Shown piece by piece: positions 7,504 through 17,334 of a stretch of DNA of 64,000 nucleotides. Origin of the DNA: Devosia riboflavina. Lineage in GTDB: Bacteria > Pseudomonadota > Alphaproteobacteria > Rhizobiales > Devosiaceae. The stretch covers positions 186,001-250,000 of the forward strand of contig NZ_JQGC01000003.1 in the NCBI RefSeq assembly GCF_000743575.1. The letters are read 5' to 3'. The translations under genes and the position numbers were made by a program. Position 1 is the stretch's first letter; each line of letters starts with the position of its first letter. The notes beneath the pieces were generated by a model. The model was not told where the DNA came from, did no database searches, and saw nothing but the letters and a program-made list of their open reading frames with translations.

Positions 7504-9207
7504 ATGGATATGGATGGCACCGCGGATTATCTCATTATCGGCGGCGGCTCGGCCGGTTGCGTTCTTGCGGCCCGGCTCAGCGAGAATCCCAGCACAAGGG
7601 TGGTGTTGATCGAAGCGGGTAATGATCTCACCCGCGCGTCCATGGCGCCGCACGTGCGCAGCCGCTATCCCGGCCGGGCCTATCTCGATCCCGGCAATAT
7701 CTGGCCCGACCTGAAGGCCTATTTCGGCTCGACACCCGATCGGCAATTGCGCCGCTATGAACAGGGGCGCCTTTTGGGCGGCGGTTCGTCCGTCAATGCC
7801 ATGGTGGCCAATCGCGGCGCGCCCGCCGATTATGACGAATGGGTCGAGGCCGGCGCGCCGGGCTGGTCCTTCGAAGAAGTGCTGCCCTATTTCCGCAAGC
7901 TCGAGCGTGATGCCGATTTTTCCGGGCCCTACCACGGCAAGGACGGGCCGCTGCCGATCCATCGGATATCAAAGGAGCGCATGTCGTCCTATGTGCGCGC
8001 GCTCTCCGATGTCTTTGCCAAACAGGGCCACAAACCCCGGCAAGACCAGAACGGCCCCTGGGAAGACGGCGTCTATGTCGGCGCCATCGCCGTTACCGAC
8101 GAGGGCCAGCGCGCGCCGACTTCGGTTGTCTATCTGACACCGGACGTCCGCGCCCGGCCCAATCTGACGGTGCTCACCGGCCATATTGCCGAGCGCCTGC
8201 TGCTCGACGGCAAGCGCGTCATCGGTGCCGAAATTGCGCCTTTGTCGGGCGGTGCCACGCATAGGATGCTCGCCGGCAATGTGGTTGTATCGAGTGGAGC
8301 TATCCATACACCGACGCTGCTGATGCGCAGCGGCATCGGGCCCGCCGCGCAGCTTCGCCAGCAAGGCATTGCTGTTGTTACCGATCTGCAAGGCGTCGGC
8401 CAGAACTTGATGGAGCACGCCTCGACGGCCGTCAGTACCTATCTGCCGGCCGCCATGCGTCTTGGAGACCTCGACGAGCACCACGACCATGCCATCCTGC
8501 GCTTCACGTCCGATCTGCCAGAGGCACCGCAGGGCGACATGCATGCCGCCATGATCGCGCGCTCGGCTTGGCACTCCATCGGCCAGCGCATCGGCACGCT
8601 CTTCATCTGGCTCAACAAGCCCTTTTCGCGCGGGCAACTGACCCTGACCAGTCCCGATCCAAGGGCAGAGCCCTTGGTCGACTTCGCCATGCTGTCGGAC
8701 CCGCGCGACCTGCCGCGCCTGCGCTATGGCTTTACCGTCGGGGCGATGGGACTTTTAGGCCTGATGCAGGAAGGTAAGGCAGGACCGGTCTTTCCGACCA
8801 GCTATTCGGCGCGTGTCGCCGCCGTTGCAGGACCAGGCCTCTTCAACACGCTGCAGCGTGGTGCTTTCTCGACCATGCTCGATATGGCAGGGCCGCTGCG
8901 GCCTTGGCTTGTCCGCAATGTGGTGACGCTCGGTCTCGATCTTGAAAAGCTGCTTGGTGACCGCGACGCGCTCGACGATTTCATCCGCGCCTCTGTCGGC
9001 GGCGTCTGGCACGCCTCGGGTACCTGCCGCATGGGCCGGCCGGACGATCCCAAGGCCGTGACCGATGCGTCGGGACGGGTTCACGGCATCGAGGGGCTAC
9101 GCATTTGCGATGCTTCGCTCATGCCCTCCATCCCGCGCGCCAATACCAATGTGCCTGTCATCATGATGGCCGAGCGGATTGCCGATCTCATCAAGCAGGG
9201 GCACTGA
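7504..9207 (+). CDS. GMC-family FAD oxidoreductase (choline/alcohol dehydrogenase-like)
   Basis: A 567-residue flavoprotein that oxidises an alcohol to an aldehyde or carbonyl compound. The N-terminal FAD-binding motif is LIIGGGSAG (residues 9-17), followed by a GRLLGGGSSVNAM signature near residue 85. The C-terminal catalytic region has WHASGTCRMG (His503) and PRANTNVP (Asn near 549). The ATG at 7504 follows AAGGAGG; a second in-frame ATG is two codons later. It is alone downstream of the AraC gene and its stop is followed by a symmetrical terminator. Substrate is not fixed by sequence: GMC enzymes act on choline, polyethylene glycol or aliphatic alcohols. It could supply or remove alcohols related to the neighbouring amine oxidase reaction. 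Confidence 0.92.
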   Translation: MDMDGTADYLIIGGGSAGCVLAARLSENPSTRVVLIEAGNDLTRASMAPHVRSRYPGRAYLDPGNIWPDLKAYFGSTPDRQLRRYEQGRLLGGGSSVNAMVANRGAPADYDEWVEAGAPGWSFEEVLPYFRKLERDADFSGPYHGKDGPLPIHRISKERMSSYVRALSDVFAKQGHKPRQDQNGPWEDGVYVGAIAVTDEGQRAPTSVVYLTPDVRARPNLTVLTGHIAERLLLDGKRVIGAEIAPLSGGATHRMLAGNVVVSSGAIHTPTLLMRSGIGPAAQLRQQGIAVVTDLQGVGQNLMEHASTAVSTYLPAAMRLGDLDEHHDHAILRFTSDLPEAPQGDMHAAMIARSAWHSIGQRIGTLFIWLNKPFSRGQLTLTSPDPRAEPLVDFAMLSDPRDLPRLRYGFTVGAMGLLGLMQEGKAGPVFPTSYSARVAAVAGPGLFNTLQRGAFSTMLDMAGPLRPWLVRNVVTLGLDLEKLLGDRDALDDFIRASVGGVWHASGTCRMGRPDDPKAVTDASGRVHGIEGLRICDASLMPSIPRANTNVPVIMMAERIADLIKQGH

Positions 9208-9212
9208 GCCCA

Positions 9213-9241
9213 AAGGGATGGACGCTCTGCGCCCATCCCTT
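9213..9241. terminator. Bidirectional terminator between convergent genes
   Basis: AAGGGATGG (9213-9221) pairs perfectly with CCATCCCTT (9233-9241). It lies between the converging GMC oxidoreductase and the ABC permease gene and can serve both strands. Confidence 0.6.
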
Positions 9242-9246
9242 CAACC

Positions 9247-10119
9247 TTACTTGCTGTAACCCTGGCTGAGCCCGCTGATGAATTGGCGTGAAAACACGGT
9301 GAACAGCAGTACCAGCGGCACCGCGCCCAGTGTCAGGGCGGCGAGCAAAGCGGGATAGTCGTTGAGGAACTGCCCGACGAATTGTTGCACGCCCAGCGTC
9401 ACCGTCTGATTGGCCTTGCCCGGCGCGAGGATCAGCGGGAACCACAGATCGTTCCAGATCGGCAGCATGGTCACCGTCGCTACGGCAGCCAGACCCGGCC
9501 GCACCAGCGGCAGAGCGATAAGGAAGGTCTGCCATTCATTGGCACCGTCCATGCGCGCGGCTTCCTTGAGCTCGGTCGGGACGGTGCGGAAATAGGTCAT
9601 CATCAGGGTGACGGCGAGGGGAATGCTCATGGCCGTGTAGACAAGGATCAGCGCCAGAAGCGTATCCATGATGCCCCAGGCCACCATGATCTTGATGATG
9701 GGAATGGTACCAAGGCGGATCGGCAGCATGACGCCGATGAGAAAAAGTCCGGTGAGAATGGGCACGAGCGCCGTCAGCCGATATTCGACCAGCGCGTAAG
9801 CGGCGAGGGTCGAGAACACTACAGTCAACGCCACCGCCGAAACGGTGACGATGAGGCTATTGCTGTAATTGGCGATGAAATTGCCACGGGTGAAGACGCG
9901 CACATAGCCATCGAGGCTGAAGGTTTCGGCCGTCGGCAAGGCGAAAGGACCGCCGAAAATCGCCGGTGTCGTCTTCAGCGAATTGATGATGACGACGAAG
10001 ATCGGCCCCAGGGCCAGGACGACGAAAGCAAGCAGGATGACGTGGACAAGGACGCGCTCGGCGCTCCAGCGCCGGTCATCGACGACGGGTTTTGGCGGCT
10101 GGTCGGCAATGCTGGTCAT
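9247..10119 (-). CDS. CUT1 sugar ABC transporter permease, MalG-like
   Basis: Inner-membrane permease of 290 residues with six predicted membrane segments and the EAA coupling loop (EAARMDGANEWQTFLIALPLV, about residues 188-208). It ends with the typical MalG tail 'FSRQFISGLSQGYSK', close to the QRYFVRGLTAGAVK end of the family. It follows the MalF-like gene by 12 bp. No ATPase gene is next to it; the best candidate partner is the UgpC/MalK-like ATPase at 16320-17321 in the divergent operon. Confidence 0.92.
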   Translation of the reverse strand: MTSIADQPPKPVVDDRRWSAERVLVHVILLAFVVLALGPIFVVIINSLKTTPAIFGGPFALPTAETFSLDGYVRVFTRGNFIANYSNSLIVTVSAVALTVVFSTLAAYALVEYRLTALVPILTGLFLIGVMLPIRLGTIPIIKIMVAWGIMDTLLALILVYTAMSIPLAVTLMMTYFRTVPTELKEAARMDGANEWQTFLIALPLVRPGLAAVATVTMLPIWNDLWFPLILAPGKANQTVTLGVQQFVGQFLNDYPALLAALTLGAVPLVLLFTVFSRQFISGLSQGYSK

Positions 10120-10131
10120 ATCTGTGCCTTT

Positions 10132-11019
10132 CTAGACGGTATGGGCACGGAGCCGCCGCTGCACCAGCCAGAAATAGAGTGCGGTGACGAGCAGCATGAT
10201 GGTGAAGATGACGGTGGCGACAGTAGCGCCGAGATCGAGGTCGGCCACCTGCCCCGAAGACCCAAAGAAGGTCCGGTAGAAATAGGTGCCCAGAATATCG
10301 GTCGAATAGTTCGGCCCCGGTGCCGAACCGTTGAGCGCGAAAACCAGATCGAAGCCGTTAAAGGTCCAGATGAAGGTCAGGATCACGATCAGTCCGAATT
10401 GCGGGACGATCAGTGGAAACTTTATGTCCCAGAAAGTGCGCCAGGGGCTCGCGCCATCGAGCCGCGAGGCTTCGACGAGATCGTTCGGCACCGCCAGCAG
10501 CGCGCTATAGAGGAAGATCATGGGAATGCCGACATATTGCCAGACGCCCATCAGCGAAATGGTCGGCAGCGCAGTCATCTGATTGCCGAGGAGCGGAAAG
10601 CCGACGACGCCCCAGAGCGGATTGATGATCAGGCGCCAGATGAAGCCGACGATGACGACCGAGAGCGTCGCGGGAATGAAGAGGATGGTGCGATAGACGC
10701 CCTCGCTGCGGCGGAGCGCGCCCGAGGTCAGCAGCGCCGCCATCAGGAGGCCAATGGGCACTTCCACCAGCACGTGAATGGCGAAATACTTGATATTGTT
10801 GACCAGCGCGTTCCAGAAACGGGCGCTGACCACCGGCTCGGTGAAGAGATAGATGTAGTTCTCAAAGCCGACGAAAACGCTGCCCAGCGTCCGATCGGTG
10901 TTGAAAAAACTCATCACCACCGAAGAGACCAGCGGCGCCACGGCGAACATGACATAGACGGCCAAGGCCGGCAGGACGAAGAGCAGTAGGCTCCAGCGAG
11001 CCGTTGCGGGGCGGGTCAC
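10132..11019 (-). CDS. CUT1 sugar ABC transporter permease, MalF-like
   Basis: Inner-membrane permease of 295 residues. The cytoplasmic EAA loop reads EASRLDGASPWRTFWDIKFPLI. The start is a GTG at 11019 preceded by AAAGGA about ten bases away; no better start is visible. It is the middle gene of a three-gene leftward operon (binding protein, MalF-like, MalG-like). The linked SIS protein and BadF-type kinase suggest an amino-sugar cargo (inference). Confidence 0.92.
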   Translation of the reverse strand: MTRPATARWSLLLFVLPALAVYVMFAVAPLVSSVVMSFFNTDRTLGSVFVGFENYIYLFTEPVVSARFWNALVNNIKYFAIHVLVEVPIGLLMAALLTSGALRRSEGVYRTILFIPATLSVVIVGFIWRLIINPLWGVVGFPLLGNQMTALPTISLMGVWQYVGIPMIFLYSALLAVPNDLVEASRLDGASPWRTFWDIKFPLIVPQFGLIVILTFIWTFNGFDLVFALNGSAPGPNYSTDILGTYFYRTFFGSSGQVADLDLGATVATVIFTIMLLVTALYFWLVQRRLRAHTV

Positions 11020-11100
11020 GTGCGTGGTCCTTTGGCCGGTCGATAGAGAAATTTGGAACCGGGCAGTGGGGAGGCCGCCCGATTCCGTCCCAGGGAGGGA

Positions 11101-12369
11101 TCAGTTGCCCTTTTGCGGACCGTACCAGGATTCGAGACCGGCCTGGAGCTCCTGCGTCGCCTGTTCGGCCGTCGTGTCGGTAGTCATCATCAGTTGCAAC
11201 AGCCGCCAGATTTCGTCGTCAAGCGGCGGCGTGCCGGCGCTGAGGCGATCAAGGGCGAGACGCGGGGTCAGCGAGGCGCCGGTCTTGAGATCGGCGAAGC
11301 TCTGCGCCAGGGCATTGTCATAGGTGACGGCCTGGTTGCTCATGGCGAAGAAACCCGGAGCGGTATTGACATAGATCTGCTGGAATTCAGGACCGGCAAC
11401 CCAATCGAGGAAGGTGCGCGCCGCTTCCTGGTTGGGGCTGGCCGCGTTGATGCCGATGGCCATATCAGGCATTTCCTGCAGATAGCGCTGGCCGCCAGCT
11501 TCCACGGCCGGCGGACCGAAGACGCCGACATTGAGACCCGTGGAGGTTACCTGGTTGATGTTCCACGACCCGTCGGGAAGAATGGCGGCGCGGCCGAGGG
11601 TGAAGAGCTGCGTCATATCGGGATAGGCCAGTGCTTCCTGCCCCGGCGGCAGGAATGGACGCCAGGCGGCGAAGGACTTGAAGGCCTCCACAAATTCCGG
11701 ATCGGTCAGCTTCTTGGTGCCGTCGATCAGGCCAAGGCGCCCCTCTTCGCCTTTCCAATAGGCCGGACCGACGCTGTAGAGCCCGTTATAGGCAAGCTGC
11801 CAGGATTCGGCAGAGCCCATGGCGAGCGGCGTATATTTGCCACTGTCCTGAATGGCTTGCAGCACGGCGATGAATTCGGCCGTGGTGGTCGGCGGGGTCA
11901 GCCCAAGCTCGTTGAAGATATCGACATTGTAGTAGAAGCCGGCGAGCACGGCGGCGACCGGCACGCAATAGGCGTGCCCCTCGAAGGTCCAGGCGGCCTT
12001 GGCCGTGTCGGTGAAATTGGCCATGCCCGCCAGCCCGTCGAGCTCGGAGAAATAGCCGCGACCGATCCATTCATTGTTCACGTCGAACGGACGGCAGGTG
12101 ATGAGATCAGGACCCGTGCCGCCCTCGATCTGCGACTGGATGGCGGCATTATATTCATTGGTATTGATCGGCGCGAATTCGACATTGATGTCGGGATGTG
12201 CCGCCTCAAAGGCGGGCAGCACCTGGTCCTGCCACACGGCGAGATCCTCGGTCCGCCAGCTTCCCAGCGTAAGCGTGACGGATTGCGCTGTGACCGCGCT
12301 GGTCATGGCGGCCAGTGAGACCCCCAGCACCAATGCGCCCGTGGTGACGCCGGTGGATATGCGACGCAT
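11101..12369 (-). CDS. CUT1 extracellular sugar-binding protein
   Basis: Periplasmic binding protein of 422 residues starting at the ATG at 12369, chosen because GGGAGAA precedes it and a signal peptide follows at once (MRRISTGVTTGALVLGVSLA, cleavage near AVTAQS). The mature part begins SVTLTLGSWRTEDLAVWQD, typical of SBP_bac_1 proteins, and includes FYYNVDIFNELGLTPPTT, a signature seen in most family members. A longer frame extends upstream but would swallow the operator region. It is divergent from the Gfo/Idh/MocA gene. GntR control through the 12443-12524 dyads is likely. Confidence 0.92.
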   Translation of the reverse strand: MRRISTGVTTGALVLGVSLAAMTSAVTAQSVTLTLGSWRTEDLAVWQDQVLPAFEAAHPDINVEFAPINTNEYNAAIQSQIEGGTGPDLITCRPFDVNNEWIGRGYFSELDGLAGMANFTDTAKAAWTFEGHAYCVPVAAVLAGFYYNVDIFNELGLTPPTTTAEFIAVLQAIQDSGKYTPLAMGSAESWQLAYNGLYSVGPAYWKGEEGRLGLIDGTKKLTDPEFVEAFKSFAAWRPFLPPGQEALAYPDMTQLFTLGRAAILPDGSWNINQVTSTGLNVGVFGPPAVEAGGQRYLQEMPDMAIGINAASPNQEAARTFLDWVAGPEFQQIYVNTAPGFFAMSNQAVTYDNALAQSFADLKTGASLTPRLALDRLSAGTPPLDDEIWRLLQLMMTTDTTAEQATQELQAGLESWYGPQKGN

Positions 12370-12442
12370 GTCTATTCTCCCTTGTGATGCAGCGTGATCC
12401 GCGCCCCTCAGCGACAAATCCCGTGTTGTGATTGCGGACTGA

Positions 12443-12524
12443 TACCTCATAATACCACTAGCTACAAGAGGTATAATTTTGTAGCAAATATCTGGCCTTT
12501 TGGTTTTTGTGGTATTATGAGGTA
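12443..12524. promoter_or_regulatory. Divergent operator: perfect 16-bp inverted repeats plus an inner dyad
   Basis: TACCTCATAATACCAC (12443-12458) is the exact reverse complement of GTGGTATTATGAGGTA (12509-12524). Between them GCTACAA (12461-12467) and TTGTAGC (12479-12485) form a second dyad whose centre contains GAGGTAT. One outer arm faces the binding-protein gene and the other ends 27 bp before the Gfo/Idh/MocA start. The GntR/HutC-type regulator at 13581 is the obvious candidate ligand. Confidence 0.7.
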
Positions 12525-12550
12525 TGCAAAACCTCGATAGGGAGAGATCG

Positions 12551-13576
12551 ATGATCGGTGTGGGCTTGCTGGGTTCGGGCTTCATTGCAGAATCTTATGC
12601 GGATGCGCTGCTGGATGTGCGGAATGCCGAGCTGGTGGCTTGCTTTTCCCGCAACAGCGCCCGCTCCGGCGAATTTGCCGCCAAGTGGAAGGTCGCTGCC
12701 CATCCCAGCATGGACGCGCTCTGCGCCGATCCTCGCGTCGATGTGGTGGTGATCGCCCTGCCCAATGAGGTGCATCTGGAGGCCGTGGAGATCGCGGCGC
12801 GCCACAAGAAGGCGATCATCTGCACCAAGCCCCTGGCCCGTACCGAGGCCGAGGCGCAGAAAATCCTCGACATCGTCACGCGCGAAGGCGTCTGGCATGG
12901 ATACGCCGAAAGCTCGGTCTTTTCGCCCAATGTCGCCAAGGCCTATGAAATGGTCAAAGCTGGCGGCATCGGCAAGTTGCTTACGATGCGCGCCCGCGAG
13001 GGCCATTCCGGCCCCCATGCGCCCCATTTCTGGGATGCGGAAACCGCCGGCGGCGGGGCTCTGCTCGATATGGGTTGCCACACGGTCGAGTCGGCCCGCC
13101 ATTTCTTCGGCAAGGACAACAGGGTCGTGGAAGTGATGGCCTGGGGCGCCACCATGGCGCATCAGGACAAGACCACGGGCGAGGACACAGCCATTGCCCT
13201 CCTCAAATTCGCCGGCGGGGAAATGGCCACTATCGAATCGAGCTGGATCGAGCGCGGCGGCATGCAATTGCGCCATGAGCTGGTCGGCTCGGCCGGGCGT
13301 CTCGTCACCGATAGCTCGGTCGGCCCGGTCTGGGGCTTTATCGAAAATCCCGTCGGCTACACGGTCGAAAAGGCCGATGCCGAAACCGGCTGGGTCTATC
13401 CCGTGCCCGAAGAAACCCGGGCCTATGGCTTTTCCCAGCAGATGCGGCATTTCATCGACCATTTGGTCGCGGGGAAAGCGCCATCCGAAACATTCGAGGA
13501 TGGCGTGGTGGTCAACCGGATCATCGATGCGTGCTATCGCTCGATGAAATCGGGACAATGGGAAAAGGTGGCCTAG
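12551..13576 (+). CDS. Gfo/Idh/MocA-family NAD(P)-dependent oxidoreductase
   Basis: Cytoplasmic sugar-type dehydrogenase of 341 residues. It shows the Rossmann motif GLLGSGFIA (near residues 5-13), the TKPLART stretch that corresponds to the family's EKP site, and GGGALLDMGCHTVE, the usual substrate-side histidine region. I start at the ATG at 12551 because AGGGAGAG precedes it; an upstream in-frame ATG at 12524 would place the operator arm in the coding sequence. It is the first gene of the rightward operon and is followed four bases later by GntR. Family members oxidise or epimerise sugars and inositols; the exact substrate is not determined. Confidence 0.9.
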   Translation: MIGVGLLGSGFIAESYADALLDVRNAELVACFSRNSARSGEFAAKWKVAAHPSMDALCADPRVDVVVIALPNEVHLEAVEIAARHKKAIICTKPLARTEAEAQKILDIVTREGVWHGYAESSVFSPNVAKAYEMVKAGGIGKLLTMRAREGHSGPHAPHFWDAETAGGGALLDMGCHTVESARHFFGKDNRVVEVMAWGATMAHQDKTTGEDTAIALLKFAGGEMATIESSWIERGGMQLRHELVGSAGRLVTDSSVGPVWGFIENPVGYTVEKADAETGWVYPVPEETRAYGFSQQMRHFIDHLVAGKAPSETFEDGVVVNRIIDACYRSMKSGQWEKVA

Positions 13577-13580
13577 GGAT

Positions 13581-14354
13581 ATGAGCGGGTTCGAGGGCGC
13601 GGCAACCATGCTGGACGCAGATTCGCCGGAGCCGCTATGGCGGCAGGCGGCTGAAGTCATCCGCAACCAGATCGCCAGCGGCAAGCTTGCTGCCGGCGGC
13701 CGGATTCCGGCCGAGCGGGACCTGCTCGAACAGCTCTCGATCAGCCGCGTCACCCTGCGTCGCGCCCTTCAGAGCCTTGTCGAAGATGGCGTACTTACGT
13801 CATCGCATGGCAGGGGCTGGTATGTTTCGGCCGATGCGCCCCGCGAATTCCCCAATACGCTCGAATCCTTCAGCGAAACCGCGGCGCGGCTGGGGCTGAT
13901 CCCATCCTCCGACCTGTTGCGCGCCGAGATCAGGCCGGCAACGCTCGACGAGGCGGAGATCCTCAGCATCGCTCCCGGCATCGCGCTCTTCCACCTTGAC
14001 CGTATCCGTCGCCTCGACGGCGTGCCGGTTGCCGTCGACACCTCCTATTTCCCCGCCACCCTGCGATCGGACTTTTCCGGCGTCGATTTCCGCGATTCCT
14101 CGCTTTTCCAACTGCTGCTGGAGGCGGGCGTCGACCTGTCGCGCGGCGAGACCACGATCGAGGCCCGCGCCGCCGATGCGGAACTGGCGGGGCATCTGGG
14201 TATCGAGCCGGGCAAGCCGATCCTGGCCATGCAGCAGCTCATCGTCGATGCAGCCGGCAAGCCGGTCCTTTCCTCCACAGTCCGCTATGTCGGCGACCGC
14301 TATCGCCTCAGGACTTCGTTTTCACGCTCACGCAAGGCTGGCAGCCGGAGCTGA
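13581..14354 (+). CDS. GntR-family (HutC type, UTRA domain) transcriptional regulator
   Basis: A 257-residue repressor-type protein. Residues about 17-85 form the winged helix (IPAERDLLEQLSISRVTLRRAL), and residues about 100-250 form a UTRA effector domain (LFHLDRIRRLDGVPVAVDTSYFP, and VRYVGDRYRLRTSF at the end). HutC-type GntR proteins often sense phosphorylated sugars or amino sugars, which agrees with the SIS protein and kinase downstream. Located in the operon it probably regulates; the matching 16-bp dyad is in the divergent intergenic region at 12443-12524. Confidence 0.92.
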   Translation: MSGFEGAATMLDADSPEPLWRQAAEVIRNQIASGKLAAGGRIPAERDLLEQLSISRVTLRRALQSLVEDGVLTSSHGRGWYVSADAPREFPNTLESFSETAARLGLIPSSDLLRAEIRPATLDEAEILSIAPGIALFHLDRIRRLDGVPVAVDTSYFPATLRSDFSGVDFRDSSLFQLLLEAGVDLSRGETTIEARAADAELAGHLGIEPGKPILAMQQLIVDAAGKPVLSSTVRYVGDRYRLRTSFSRSRKAGSRS

Positions 14355-14405
14355 CCGGGCCTTGAGCTGCGCCCCGAGGCGGCGGACGCGGCAAGGAGAT
14401 ACAAA

Positions 14406-15410
14406 TTGGTTGCAGGTTATATCAAGCTCGCCGAGGCCCGCGCCTCGCAGGCCGACCGGCTGGAAGAGGCTTTGCCGCTCCTTGCCGGCCAGATCGGCGC
14501 GGCTCAGCGTAGCGGCACGCTGAACGGTCCCGGCCCCATCTTTCTCGGCATCGGCGCGAGCTTTGCCGCCGCCGCAGCCGCCGTCTGGGTGCTGCGTGAG
14601 CGCGGCATTCATTCCTGGCGGCTCAACGCCGGGGAATATCCCCTGCCCTTTCCCGCCTCCGACCATCCGCTGATCGGCGTGTCGCAGAGCGGCCGCAGTT
14701 CGGAAACCCTAGCCGTCTTCCGCGATGTGCCCCAGGCACAGCGCCTTGCCGTGCTCAATGTCGTGCCCTCGCCCATTGCCGAGATTGCTGCAACGACGTT
14801 TGCGCTGGGCAATATTCCGGACAGCTATGCGTCCACCATCGGCTATACGGCCACGGTTGCCACTCTCGCCATGATCGCCGAAGCCTGGAATGGCGGCACG
14901 ATCGATGCGAGCTGGTCGGCCCTGCCGCAGGCTTTCCGTGCCGTCGAGGCCGAACTTGCCCGCCGCGGCACCGCGCTTGCCGGTCTCCTCGCCCATGCCG
15001 TTAGTGTCGATTATGCCGCTGCCGCACCTTCCGTGGGTTCTGCCGAAGTCGGTTCGCTGCTCCTGCGGGAAATCGCCCGCATTTCCGCGAGCGGCTTTTC
15101 GACACGGCAATACCTTCACGGCGCCATGGAATCCGCCGGCAAGACCGCTCATGTCCTGGTCGGCGCCGAGCGCGAACTGGGCGCGGCTCATATGCTGGCG
15201 CGCGCCGGTCATGCCACGTTGCTGATCACCCCGCTCGACGTGCCGGAGGAAACCAACCTCGCCGTACTGCGCCTGCCCGACCTGCCGCCAGCCCAGCGCA
15301 GCATTCTCGAGGCGCTCGTCATGCAGACGCTCGCCGTCGAAGCCGCGCATTTGCGCGGGATCGACCCCGACGCCTTCGTCTTCTTCCATACCGATACCAA
15401 GGTGGCCTGA
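14406..15410 (+). CDS. Double SIS-domain protein, GlmS C-domain / glucosamine-6-phosphate deaminase (NagB-II)-like
   Basis: Cytoplasmic protein of 334 residues with two SIS domains and no glutaminase domain. The first has GIGASFAAAAAAVW (about 49-62) and VSQSGRSSETLAVF (about 95-108), the phosphosugar-binding loop. The second has LLLREIARISASGFSTRQYLHG, like the GlmS helix that precedes the catalytic region. It begins at a TTG (14406) after AAGGAGA. Proteins of this shape include the alternative glucosamine-6-phosphate deaminase NagB-II and related amino-sugar isomerases. Immediately followed by a sugar kinase, so the pair could phosphorylate and deaminate an imported amino sugar. AgaS-like or fructosamine-type activity remains possible. 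Confidence 0.85.
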   Translation: MVAGYIKLAEARASQADRLEEALPLLAGQIGAAQRSGTLNGPGPIFLGIGASFAAAAAAVWVLRERGIHSWRLNAGEYPLPFPASDHPLIGVSQSGRSSETLAVFRDVPQAQRLAVLNVVPSPIAEIAATTFALGNIPDSYASTIGYTATVATLAMIAEAWNGGTIDASWSALPQAFRAVEAELARRGTALAGLLAHAVSVDYAAAAPSVGSAEVGSLLLREIARISASGFSTRQYLHGAMESAGKTAHVLVGAERELGAAHMLARAGHATLLITPLDVPEETNLAVLRLPDLPPAQRSILEALVMQTLAVEAAHLRGIDPDAFVFFHTDTKVA

Positions 15411-15412
15411 GC

Positions 15413-16309
15413 ATGTCCGATCTCATCGCCGCACTCGACATCGGTGGCACCAAGACCACGCTGGTGATCGAAGATTTGGGTGGCCAACGCCTGCTGGAAG
15501 TCACCGAACCCAGCACGCAATGGGATGCGGAGCCGCCCGAGCCGGCCGCCGAATGGATTGCCGGTCTCCTGGCGCGACACTGCCCTAGCGGCTCGCGCAT
15601 TGTCTCCCTCGCCTTTGGCGCTCAGGGGATCAATCGTGACGATGTCGGCGCGGCCCTTGCGGCCCAGTTGGAGGCCCGCGGCTATCCCACCCGTGCCGTC
15701 AACGACGCTTCCCTGATTGTCGCAGCGGCGGGTTTCGAGCGCGGCATCGGTGTCATTTCAGGCACCGGCGCCATTGCCGTCGGCGCTGATGCCGAGGGCC
15801 GCTTCATGGCCGCCGGTGGCTGGGGCTGGGTTATTGGCGACGAAGGTGGCGGCGCGGCCCTCGTCCGCGAAGCCGTTCGCGCGGCGCTCTATGCCAATGA
15901 TGGTGGCGAGCCCGACGATGGGCTCCTCGGCGCCCTGATCAGGGATTTCGGCGTGGCCGATGCCGAACGCCTCACGCGCGTGGTCAATGACGAGCCCACG
16001 ATGGACAATTGGGCGCCGCACGCTCCGGCGGTCTTTGCTGCCGCCGATGCCGGCTCACCCCTGGCGCAAAAAGTCATTGCAGATGGCGCGCATGCGCTTG
16101 CTGCCCTCGTCGGTCAATTGCGCAATCGTGGCGCTGTAGGCAGCGATATCGTCGTCGCCGGCAGCGTCATCGTCAATCAGCCGCGCCTTCTCGGCGGTTT
16201 TCGCGCTGCCATCGAGGCTGTCGGCGGCTATTCCGTCCACGTTCTCACCGCACCGCCGGTCGAAGGCGCCGTGCTCCTGGCCCGACGGGCCGCCACTGCG
16301 CAACATTAG
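15413..16309 (+). CDS. BadF/BadG/BcrA/BcrD-type ATPase, N-acetylglucosamine kinase-like
   Basis: A 298-residue sugar kinase of the actin-like ATPase fold. The phosphate-1 loop is [10 protein letters not shown] (about residues 9-18), the central motif [15 protein letters not shown] (about 121-135), followed by [17 protein letters not shown] (about 140-156), which is the GWG..GDEGS pattern of N-acetylglucosamine kinases of this family. The start lies two bases after the SIS gene stop, and the next gene begins ten bases after its end. It most likely phosphorylates the sugar imported by the 9247-12369 transporter. It is not a ROK kinase: the ROK zinc cysteines are absent. Confidence 0.85.
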   Translation: MSDLIAALDIGGTKTTLVIEDLGGQRLLEVTEPSTQWDAEPPEPAAEWIAGLLARHCPSGSRIVSLAFGAQGINRDDVGAALAAQLEARGYPTRAVNDASLIVAAAGFERGIGVISGTGAIAVGADAEGRFMAAGGWGWVIGDEGGGAALVREAVRAALYANDGGEPDDGLLGALIRDFGVADAERLTRVVNDEPTMDNWAPHAPAVFAAADAGSPLAQKVIADGAHALAALVGQLRNRGAVGSDIVVAGSVIVNQPRLLGGFRAAIEAVGGYSVHVLTAPPVEGAVLLARRAATAQH

Positions 16310-16319
16310 GAGGCCCGCC

Positions 16320-17321
<1,002 letters not shown>

Positions 17322-17334
17322 GGGAGGCACGGCG

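Noticed and set aside
9382..10989. 535-residue open frame on the plus strand across the MalG/MalF-like genes
   Set aside because: It lies antisense to two well-supported permeases and has low-complexity, charged composition typical of a shadow frame in high-GC DNA.
15413..16309. Sugar kinase considered as a ROK-family member
   Set aside because: Lacks the ROK cysteine motif and keeps the GWG..GDEG pattern of BadF-type N-acetylglucosamine kinases.
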